Source: JAFGVL01 sp963662245 (GTDB lineage: Bacteria; Bacteroidota; Bacteroidia; Bacteroidales; Paludibacteraceae). Taken from it: 64,000 nucleotides of DNA. The translations under genes were made by a program, and so were the position numbers. Shown piece after piece: positions 54,545 through 61,756 of the stretch. Below the pieces are notes generated by a model, which had not been told where the DNA came from, made no database searches, and was given only the letters and a program-made list of their open reading frames with translations. Positions within the stretch are counted from its first letter, which is position 1, and the number at the start of each line of letters is the position of its first letter. Location: the NCBI GenBank assembly GCA_963662245.2, contig CAXXVQ010000002.1, positions 1 through 64,000 of the forward strand, given 5' to 3'.

Positions 54545-55552
54545 TTAAAATTGCTTACCTGATGTTCTTACTAGGAATAACAAGAAAAAAGGTGCTCCAA
54601 TAATTGCCGTAATGATTCCCAACGGCACTTCCAAACTTGTAGCCGAACGAGAAATATTATCTACCCAAATCATAAAACATGCGCCTAGTAAAAATGAAAA
54701 CGGCAACAGTTTTTTATGATCCGGCCCTATGATAAATCGTGCAAAATGAGGTATAATCAACCCAATCCAACCTATCAATCCCGTAACCGAAACTATGGTT
54801 GCGGTAACCAGCGAAGATGAAATAATAACGACTAATCTCAAAAGATTCGTATTAATCCCCATCGTTTTAGCTTCATCCTCACCAAAGGACAGTGCATTCA
54901 TTTTCCAACCCATAAAAAACAAAGGAACTAAACCGATAATCAAACTTGGCAACATACGCCAAACATCGCTCAAACTTAGATTTCCAAGCGACCCCATTAA
55001 CCAAAAAGTAATAGCAGGTAGTTTTGAATCCGGATCAGCAATGTACTTTATAAGCGAAATAAAAGCACTAAATAATGCACTAATTACCATTCCTGAAAGC
55101 ACTAGCATCAGGATAGAATCATTTTTTTTGCCAACTATCCGACTTATTAAATACGAAAGAGCGACTGCCAGCAAACCAAAAACAAATGCCGACATCTGAA
55201 CTCCATACACGCCAAAAGATAACAAAATGGCTAAAGCAGCACCAAATCCCGCACCTGAGGAAACGCCCAAAATATCAGGACTCACCATAGGATTGCGGAA
55301 TATCCCTTGATAAGCAGCTCCCGCAATTGCTAAAACTCCGCCGGTAAAGATTGCCGCCAAAATTCGTGGCAAACGCACATTTAACACAATCGTTTCAATA
55401 GCTGCATCATTTACATTGGTTGAAAACAAATAATTCAGTAAGTCTCCGATGTTAACCGGATAACGACCAATACAAATAGAAGCCACAACAGAAAACAGCA
55501 ATAAGCTACTTACTGAAACAAAAAGCCCATATGTTTTACCCCCATTTATCAT
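54545..55552 (-). CDS. FecCD-type ABC transporter permease
   Basis: The 335-residue permease has about ten membrane segments and the BtuC/FecCD signatures: LPRILAAIFTGGVLAIAGAAYQGIFRNPMVSPDILGVSSGAGFG near the start and GLIGWIGLIIPHFARFIIGPDH in the ATPase-contact loop. It belongs to the five-gene operon with a GTPase, an ATPase and TrmO. The cargo is unknown. Confidence 0.92.
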   Translation of the reverse strand: MINGGKTYGLFVSVSSLLLFSVVASICIGRYPVNIGDLLNYLFSTNVNDAAIETIVLNVRLPRILAAIFTGGVLAIAGAAYQGIFRNPMVSPDILGVSSGAGFGAALAILLSFGVYGVQMSAFVFGLLAVALSYLISRIVGKKNDSILMLVLSGMVISALFSAFISLIKYIADPDSKLPAITFWLMGSLGNLSLSDVWRMLPSLIIGLVPLFFMGWKMNALSFGEDEAKTMGINTNLLRLVVIISSSLVTATIVSVTGLIGWIGLIIPHFARFIIGPDHKKLLPFSFLLGACFMIWVDNISRSATSLEVPLGIITAIIGAPFFLLFLVRTSGKQF

Positions 55553-55557
55553 ATTAT

Positions 55558-56055
55558 CTATTTAAACCTCGAATCTGAACGAAGTTTATCTACCTCCATA
55601 TCTTTATTCTTATCTAACCATCCAATTTTCACATTCTCACGGTTATCATAACGAGGATAAAAAGGTTTAATATCAATTAACGGACTCCCATCCAACATAT
55701 CAGCCTGGTCAATATGCACAATATTTCCCTCTACTTTAATCACTTTGACTGTAGATAAACCTATAGCATTAGGGCGTTTGGGAGCTCGTGTAGAGAAAAT
55801 ACCGCGCTCCTCTGTATCCATAAACGGAATTACCTTTAGCTTGTAACCTTCTACTTTATGCAAATGATAAAATAAGGTGATATGAGAGAAACCATCAACA
55901 TCTTGCAAGCCTTCTACATACTCAGGCAACAGCTCTATATATCCAATATCTCCATCTGCTGCAAGAGGTTGGATAGGCATATTATTTACATCCTTGTGGG
56001 GAGTTCTAATCACTCCAATTGGGTTAATTACAATAGGTTCCATATCTATCTTCAT
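55558..56055 (-). CDS. trmO: TrmO-like tRNA methyltransferase (TsaA domain)
   Basis: The 165-residue protein is a single TsaA/TrmO domain: IVINPIGVIRTPHKDVNNMPIQ, DVDGFSHITLFYHLHKVEGY, FSTRAPKRPNAIGLSTVKVI and DGSPLIDIKPFYPRYD. TrmO methylates t6A37 in tRNA-Thr in E. coli, but short single-domain versions are also found in metal-transport gene sets and may do something else. It lies between the ATPase and the permease with gaps of two and five bases. Confidence 0.85.
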   Translation of the reverse strand: MKIDMEPIVINPIGVIRTPHKDVNNMPIQPLAADGDIGYIELLPEYVEGLQDVDGFSHITLFYHLHKVEGYKLKVIPFMDTEERGIFSTRAPKRPNAIGLSTVKVIKVEGNIVHIDQADMLDGSPLIDIKPFYPRYDNRENVKIGWLDKNKDMEVDKLRSDSRFK

Positions 56056-56057
56056 AT

Positions 56058-57056
56058 TTAAATTTCATCAATTCTTTCGCCTAATCTCACACGATTTCTA
56101 AGCTCTAACATTCTGTTATCAAGCTCCTCCAAAGCGACCAAATTAGCTCGTTCTTTCTCTGAGGTTTCAACAACTTTATGTATTCCTCCGTTTTTAATTA
56201 CCAATCGTTTTTCAGCCATAAGTGCCAAAATAGGATCATGAGTTGCCATCAGCACTATCTTTTCACGCTTCACAAGCAGTTGTAAGGCTTTTTTGCGGTC
56301 GATTCCGGCATTCTCAATCTCATCAATCAACACCACCGGCGAAGTGCTCAAAATAGCTGTATCAGCAATCATCAACGCTCTTGACTGTCCGCCCGAAAGT
56401 GAAGTCAGGGGCGTATCCAGACTAAACTGCTCACCGGCCAACTCATTAGCCTGAGCAATAATATCATCTACCACCTTTTGCACATTCTCCACCATCCTAC
56501 TCTCAGCATGCATTGTGATAAATTCCAGCACTGTGGCATCCATCACAAAATTCATATTTTGAGATAGTTGCGCTACCAATTTATGTTCCAACGAGAAGCG
56601 CAAATCAATATCCGGCACCTCATTATTTACCAATATTTTGCGTTGCGTTGGCGTATCGCCTTGCGCCATCCACTCGATATCAGCCAGCAGGCGGCTCTTT
56701 CCCGAACCCGTAGGCCCTACAATACTGGTAATACTTCCCGAATCAAGCGTGATGCTAAACTCCTCAACCTCTCCGACCTTATTAATACCACCAATAATGG
56801 TAATAGCTGACACTTTATACGATTCACTAACAATGGTTTGCTGAGTGGAAAGAAAACCCTCCAGATTAATCAGCAACTGATTTTTATCAATGCCAATATC
56901 CTCTATAGTTTCCTCAGTCAATGAATTCAGGTATGCACTCAAAGACTGCTGCTCATTCGTGAATTTTAAACCAAAAGTGCATAGGTACTGAAATACAGAA
57001 GCGTGATTCTCCTTTAGCTCAGCTATATTTTTTTCTATGATTGTATCCACAGTCAT
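56058..57056 (-). CDS. ABC-type ATPase, soluble, of the metal-transport operon
   Basis: The 332-residue protein has an unrecognised N-terminal helical part (about 1-85) and a complete ABC ATPase domain: Walker A VGPTGSGKSRLL (about 114-125), signature SLSGGQSRALMIAD, Walker B PVVLIDEIENAGIDRK and the His switch in MATHDPIL. It lacks membrane segments. Its stop and the GTPase stop are one base apart, so the two are made together. Role unknown; energising a metal-complex assembly is possible. Confidence 0.8.
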   Translation of the reverse strand: MTVDTIIEKNIAELKENHASVFQYLCTFGLKFTNEQQSLSAYLNSLTEETIEDIGIDKNQLLINLEGFLSTQQTIVSESYKVSAITIIGGINKVGEVEEFSITLDSGSITSIVGPTGSGKSRLLADIEWMAQGDTPTQRKILVNNEVPDIDLRFSLEHKLVAQLSQNMNFVMDATVLEFITMHAESRMVENVQKVVDDIIAQANELAGEQFSLDTPLTSLSGGQSRALMIADTAILSTSPVVLIDEIENAGIDRKKALQLLVKREKIVLMATHDPILALMAEKRLVIKNGGIHKVVETSEKERANLVALEELDNRMLELRNRVRLGERIDEI

Positions 57057-57751
57057 TATTTCTCCTCCGTAAAATCAATTTTCTTCAAGTTACCCACCTG
57101 GTACTCACTACCGACTTTTGTCTCGCCTAAGCAGTAAGAACATAAGGCTGCCGGCATTGAGAAACGCAGTTTGGCTTCATCCAGCGTTTTTGTGTCTTGT
57201 GCCTCTTTAATAAGGCGCGAAAGCTCGTAAGCTCCTTGCCCGTTGATACCATTCACAAACAATAATTTTGCTTTCGCATTGGCTTGTCTTACTCTAAAAG
57301 CAAATACCTCTCGTTCTGCTTGCGATACGATATCCGCCTTGGTAATTACCACAATATCCGCCATTCGCAGCATGGGTCCAATCTTGCGTGGCGTATCTAA
57401 ACCCATTAGGTTATCAATAACGCAAACCGCCAACACTTGCTTAATATGCGGTGAGCAGCGGTTACATAATCCGGCACTCTCGGTAAATAGGTAATCGAAC
57501 TTTTGTTCAAAACCCCAACCCAAGCCGTCCTGTATATTGCTTACAAAAAAATGATCAGGACAAAGATTCCCCGAAAGCCCAATTTTCACTTGCACGCCAA
57601 TCTTTGCAAACTGCTCCGACTCATTGGCATACAAGCAATCGAACTTTATTACTCCTGCCGACTTATCCTCACGCTGAAGCTCTTGAATTAGCTTCACCAG
57701 CACGGAAGTCTTACCGGAAGAAGGAGGCCCTGATATGGTTACTAATTTCAT
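57056..57751 (-). CDS. HypB/UreG-like GTPase
   Basis: The 231-residue SIMIBI-class GTPase has a P-loop in SGPPSSGKTSVLVKL (about 6-20), the guanine-recognition motif ITKADIV and a Cys pair in ESAGLCNRCSPH (about 93-104) where HypB and UreG bind metal. A second pair lies in CSYCLGE near the C-terminus. It is the first gene of the operon leading to the FecCD transporter. It probably delivers or inserts a metal (nickel or another), by family resemblance. Confidence 0.82.
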   Translation of the reverse strand: MKLVTISGPPSSGKTSVLVKLIQELQREDKSAGVIKFDCLYANESEQFAKIGVQVKIGLSGNLCPDHFFVSNIQDGLGWGFEQKFDYLFTESAGLCNRCSPHIKQVLAVCVIDNLMGLDTPRKIGPMLRMADIVVITKADIVSQAEREVFAFRVRQANAKAKLLFVNGINGQGAYELSRLIKEAQDTKTLDEAKLRFSMPAALCSYCLGETKVGSEYQVGNLKKIDFTEEK

Positions 57752-58034
57752 ATCCGATTCAATTTATCGTTATTCTCTAAATCAATAACGATGCCGTGTT
57801 TTATAATCGTCACTTTATCAATATATTAGCAAATAAATACTCTTTACCTACTATTCTATTCTCCCACAAATTGGTTAAAATATGTGCTTGTTATTACATT
57901 TTCGTAGGGTTTCTTCCTTAAAGAAATATTTAACTGTTAATGTTGATAACTTGCCTACTAATTAGATGGTTGTTTTGAGAGGTTTTTATAGTTTTGAGAA
58001 AATATATTAACAGAGTAAAACTTGCTATATTATT
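57752..58034. other. intergenic region, cassette-like entry side
   Basis: No gene is seen. It is very AT-rich and becomes more so toward 58000. Its right boundary is the L element at 58035. Confidence 0.4.
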
Positions 58035-58085
58035 CCATATTAGTATGTATAAGCAGACTTTATCTGCTATATAAACTAGTTAGGC
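58035..58085 (+). repeat. 51-bp cassette-flank element L, copy 2
   Basis: The element starts CCATATTAGTATGTAT, contains AGCAGA-CTTTA-TCTGCT (58052-58068) and ends ATATAAACTAGTTAGGC. Compared with 37187-37237, four of the six stem pairs differ and every one still pairs, while both flanks of the stem are nearly identical. Such compensation indicates selection for the folded form. Confidence 0.75.
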
Positions 58086-58100
58086 TTAATTTTAAAAAAT

Positions 58101-59438
58101 ATGCACAGACTTATTTTACTTGTAATATTAATTTGCAGTTTTACGGTTCTCGTAGGACAAACTTCGTCTCTTTATAAAAAAGACTTAGGTTGCTACACTT
58201 TTGAAATGTTTGATTCTAATCTATTTACTTTTAGGGTATCTCCAACAGATTCAAATTCAGTAAGTCTACATTTTGTAGATGAGCTTAATTTAGATTCTGA
58301 AACGATAGTTATTCCATCTAAAGTAACATGTAATAGTAAAACTTATACAGTAAAATACACTGATATAGACGCATTATCGTTTAAAAGAGAAGTTATTCTA
58401 CCTAATACAATTGAAAAGATTGGAATTGACCCAAGGAAGGAATATAAATTATTAGTATATTGCATTAACAGCTCTGAAATTAAACATTTATACTCCTACG
58501 AAAAACCATTTAAATTAACTCTGCCAAAATCAGTTTCATATATCAATCATAATTTACTTTCGTATGGAAGTCTAAATGAATTTTCAGTAGATTCTGCAAA
58601 TCCTTTTTTCTGTTCTATCGACGGAGTACTCTATAATAGAGACACAACAAAACTAATCTGCTTTCCAAACCGAAAAAAGAAAGCACCAATATTTCCTATA
58701 AAATTAAGGAACATTGGCGCGCATGCTTTTAAGGGAAACCGATATTTAAGTAAAATAACACTTCCAAATTCAATTGATAGTATTGGAGATAGGGCATTTT
58801 GTTCTTGTGATAATTTGAGAAAAGTAAATATTCCTAATTCTGTTAGATATTTTGGAGAAGGAGTTTTTTATAATTCAAAATCGATAAAATCTATAGAGTT
58901 ACCTAATTCTATTAATGGAATTTCTAGTCGATTATTTTCTGACTGTTCAAGTCTAAGCAAAGTTGAATTACCTAAAAACATAAAGATTATATCCTCATGT
59001 GCATTTGAAAACTGTACTAACTTAAAAAAAATAGTTTTACCAGATTCATTGCGTGTTATTGATAGCCAAGCTTTTCGTTACTGCAAAAACTTAAAACAAA
59101 TCATTATTCCAGACTCACTCATCTTTATTGGAGAAAGTGCGTTTTCTGATTGTGATAAACTTGATTATATACAACTTCCTAAAAGATTTGTGGATATCCC
59201 TAAAGAATGGTATTCACTTGCGAGAATGAAACACCGATCCATATATGGAAAGGGAATAGACAGAGCTGTAGTGTTTTTAAGTTCTTCCCCGCCTAAAAAC
59301 GAAAGGAAATTAATATCCGAATGGTATAAAGACTTAATTTATGTACCCAAAGGTTGTGACAAACAATATGTTGAGTACTATAAAACTAACTATGAGATTG
59401 ACAAAGCAAACAGAATTAGAGTTATTGGAGAAAAATAA
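58101..59438 (+). CDS. BspA-type leucine-rich-repeat secreted protein
   Basis: The 445-residue product has a signal peptide (MHRLILLVILICSFTVLVGQ) followed by LRR_5/BspA-like repeats of about 23 residues from residue 200 onward (for example FKGNRYLSKITLPNSIDSIG, FCSCDNLRKVNIPNSVRYFG, FENCTNLKKIVLPDSLRVID). Such proteins are surface or adhesion factors. No type IX sorting domain is seen at the C-terminus. It sits between the L element (58035) and the R element (59450), like the unrelated gene at 37288. Confidence 0.85.
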   Translation: MHRLILLVILICSFTVLVGQTSSLYKKDLGCYTFEMFDSNLFTFRVSPTDSNSVSLHFVDELNLDSETIVIPSKVTCNSKTYTVKYTDIDALSFKREVILPNTIEKIGIDPRKEYKLLVYCINSSEIKHLYSYEKPFKLTLPKSVSYINHNLLSYGSLNEFSVDSANPFFCSIDGVLYNRDTTKLICFPNRKKKAPIFPIKLRNIGAHAFKGNRYLSKITLPNSIDSIGDRAFCSCDNLRKVNIPNSVRYFGEGVFYNSKSIKSIELPNSINGISSRLFSDCSSLSKVELPKNIKIISSCAFENCTNLKKIVLPDSLRVIDSQAFRYCKNLKQIIIPDSLIFIGESAFSDCDKLDYIQLPKRFVDIPKEWYSLARMKHRSIYGKGIDRAVVFLSSSPPKNERKLISEWYKDLIYVPKGCDKQYVEYYKTNYEIDKANRIRVIGEK

Positions 59439-59449
59439 AAAACTAAGCC

Positions 59450-59484
59450 TAACAACCGCATTCTAAGACTTAAGCAAGAAAAAA
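59450..59484 (+). repeat. 35-bp cassette-flank element R, copy 2
   Basis: TAACAACCGCATTCTAAGAC followed by TTAAGCAAGAAAAAA, preceded by GCC so that the core reads GCCTAAC. It is 11 bases after the LRR gene. GTTAGGCTTA at the end of the L element and TAAGCCTAAC here form a 10-bp inverted pair around the gene. Confidence 0.75.
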
Positions 59485-59490
59485 ATGGTT

Positions 59491-59571
59491 CAAGTTTGAG
59501 CGTAGCGGAAACTTGGATCTAAAACTAAAGCAGTTTATAATTGGTATTAATTTTCGCTGCGCTCAAACTTG
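59491..59571. repeat. long inverted repeat upstream of the DUF4359 gene
   Basis: CAAGTTTGAGCGTAGCGGAAA (59491-59511) and TTTTCGCTGCGCTCAAACTTG (59551-59571) form a 21-bp stem with two mismatches and a 39-base loop. It begins just past the R element. Confidence 0.7.
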
Positions 59572-59611
59572 CACCAAAGAAAAACGCAACTAACTAATAA
59601 CAAAAAACAAC

Positions 59612-59992
59612 ATGAAAAAATCACACATTATCATCGCATTAATCGGCTTTGTACTAGTAATAGCAGCAGTAACGAATCCAAATCAAGACCGTCATAAAGA
59701 AGTGATTAAGGTCAAGCTAAATGCCTATATGCAAAAGGCTATGTCTGATAAATTCTCAGAAACAGATGACGAATGGGAAAAAGCAGGTCAAACCTTTGGA
59801 ATGATGTTTAGTGGCGCCATAGTAGATGGCATTGTTGCCAATGTTGTAAGCTCAGATAACTATATCCTATTTTCCACCACAAAAATAGCTTGGGGTGGCG
59901 ATACTAAAGTTATCGGCATTGGGGCTTTCGGGAATGTGTTTGTAAACAATGAATTGGATGATGCCCTTGATAAGGGGCTATTAAATCAATAA
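59612..59992 (+). CDS. DUF4359-like small exported protein
   Basis: The 126-residue protein has an N-terminal membrane anchor or signal (MKKSHIIIALIGFVLVIAAV). The mature part, TNPNQDRHKEVIKVKL ... SDNYILFSTTKIAWGGDTKVIGIGAFGNVFV, matches the DUF4359 layout. Its function is unknown. It is monocistronic, preceded by the long inverted repeat at 59491. Confidence 0.7.
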   Translation: MKKSHIIIALIGFVLVIAAVTNPNQDRHKEVIKVKLNAYMQKAMSDKFSETDDEWEKAGQTFGMMFSGAIVDGIVANVVSSDNYILFSTTKIAWGGDTKVIGIGAFGNVFVNNELDDALDKGLLNQ

Positions 59993-60396
59993 GATTTTAG
60001 TTTATCTATGGCTTCGACTACGCTCAGCCATCGGGCGTTCTGATGGCAATAAACCACTAGGACGCAAAACAGTTTTCCGGTGACTGAGCAGAGTCGAAAT
60101 CACAATCTTAACTAAATAGCACGGTGCGATGCACCTTTATTATTTTATTCATATTTTCGCTACAAAGAGTACGGTGCTACGCACCTAATTTAAATAGTAG
60201 TTCTACAGTAAATCACCCCAAAATGCCCTAAAGGGGACTTGGAGGATAACTCTACCTTGAACTATTTTTATCTAATGTAGTCTAAAAACAAATCACAAAT
60301 AAAAATCACACCCTAGCACAACAAACAAAAGTCCCCTTTAGGGAACCGAAGGTCAATGACTAAAGGGAATTAATTTAGGGGTAAAACACACCAATC
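59993..60396. other. intergenic repeat cluster
   Basis: No gene is seen. The region holds a hairpin with arms 60013-60034 and 60077-60098 (TTCGACTACGCTCAGC against its near-complement), two GGTGC-N3-GCACC repeats at 60123-60135 and 60173-60185, and a 15-bp perfect inverted repeat CCCTAAAGGGGACTT (60226-60240) with AAGTCCCCTTTAGGG (60329-60343). Confidence 0.65.
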
Positions 60397-61356
60397 ATGA
60401 GAAAAACATTTACTCTTCTAGCTCTGGTTTGCACCATTATCCTTTTCGGGAAATCATCAAATGATTTTTTAGAAATGGGAATTGTAAAACACAAACAAAA
60501 CAACTTTAAAGCTGCAATTGCAGATTACAACAAAGCAATAGAAGAAGATAACTCAAACAAAGACGCATACTATAATAGAGGAACTTGCGAGCTTGCTTTA
60601 AATGATTACAAATCAGCAGTTATCGACTTCAACAAAACAATCAAACTGGATCCGAAATTTGCAAGCGCATATTATAATCGTGCAACAGCATTGATTAGCA
60701 TGAAGGAATACACAAGGGCATTACCAGACCTTGATAAAGCAATAGAATTAGATCCAAACCTAACGAATGCTTATACTCTTCGTGGACAATTCAGAATAAA
60801 GTCAGGTGATAAAAAAGGTGCTTGTGATGATTTCAGCATTGCAATGCAACGAGGAGACAAAAAAGCGCATAAATACATGGCTTTAAATTGTGACATGGGA
60901 GAATCATTTAAGCTGAATTGGCCAGAGGGTGAAAACTGGAAAACCGGTAGCAATCAAGAAACCGAAGAAATGAAAATGGTAGAATTGATTCACTCTGATG
61001 AAACACTAGAAAACTGGACAGAATTTGGGACAATGATGACTATTAAAGGAGCTGTAGATATACCTATGAATCAAGCAATGCAGTTAATGTACAAGCAAGC
61101 TCAAAAGGAGTCTAATGGGGCTAAGCTAACTTTTATCGAAAAAGATGAATCTGTTGAATACCCATGGATTATCTTTAAAATAGAGGCTCCAAGTTTCAAA
61201 AACGATAAAACACCGGAATCACAACTGTGGTACATTGTTCAAGGTCAAGCCGCTCTTTACACAAATTTCCGTGCAGTTAAACAAGCTACTGTCCCTGAGG
61301 ACTTAAAAGAAAAATGGATTGAGTTCTTTAAAACGAGTCAAGTAGTGAGTAAGTAA
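60397..61356 (+). CDS. TPR-repeat exported protein
   Basis: The 319-residue product has a signal peptide (MRKTFTLLALVCTIILFG) and three to four TPR units in residues 25-150 (DAYYNRGTCELALNDYKSAVIDFNKTIKLDPKFA and its neighbours). A C-terminal domain (about 165-319) has no recognised family. It could take part in envelope protein assembly. It ends in a clear terminator. Confidence 0.75.
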   Translation: MRKTFTLLALVCTIILFGKSSNDFLEMGIVKHKQNNFKAAIADYNKAIEEDNSNKDAYYNRGTCELALNDYKSAVIDFNKTIKLDPKFASAYYNRATALISMKEYTRALPDLDKAIELDPNLTNAYTLRGQFRIKSGDKKGACDDFSIAMQRGDKKAHKYMALNCDMGESFKLNWPEGENWKTGSNQETEEMKMVELIHSDETLENWTEFGTMMTIKGAVDIPMNQAMQLMYKQAQKESNGAKLTFIEKDESVEYPWIIFKIEAPSFKNDKTPESQLWYIVQGQAALYTNFRAVKQATVPEDLKEKWIEFFKTSQVVSK

Positions 61357-61377
61357 TATTTAGTACAAACCACAATA

Positions 61378-61411
61378 AATAAAGGCGTCATTATTCAGTG
61401 ACGCCTTTATT
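61378..61411. terminator. terminator after the TPR gene
   Basis: AAAGGCGTCA (61381-61390) pairs with TGACGCCTTT (61399-61408), extended on both sides by AAT and ATT, followed by a T tract. Confidence 0.85.
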
Positions 61412-61756
61412 GTTTTTTAAGGCAAAAGAAAAGGGGAGATTTTCATCCAGTCATGGTCGGAAGAAAATATTTGCGTATAAAATACAAGCAGTTTAACAGC
61501 ACGGTACGCTGTACCTATAAATACATCATACATAAACCCTCTACCAATAGTATGGTGCGCTGCACCTTTAGCCGCATAGCAGCATTCTATCGGTAGAAAT
61601 CCTTTTAGAACAAGAAATAAGCTGCAGTGCACCGTACTATTATGAAAGTTTATTTCCCATTAAAACTTTGCGACCATAACTGGATTTTCATCTACCATTT
61701 CTAATTCTAAAAAAACTAAACACACAACAAACTATTTATTTTAGAAGGAGTCAAAC
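61412..61756. other. intergenic region with short palindromic repeats
   Basis: No gene is seen. Three short palindromic repeats of one family lie here: GGTACGCTGTACC (61503-61515), GGTGCGCTGCACC (61554-61566) and an inverted relative around 61625-61637 (GCAGTGCACCGTA). Confidence 0.6.

Noticed and set aside
58600..59220. Tandem DNA repeat in the LRR gene
   Set aside because: The periodicity is at the protein level (23-residue LRR_5 units) with diverged codons, so it is a repeat domain and not a DNA repeat.
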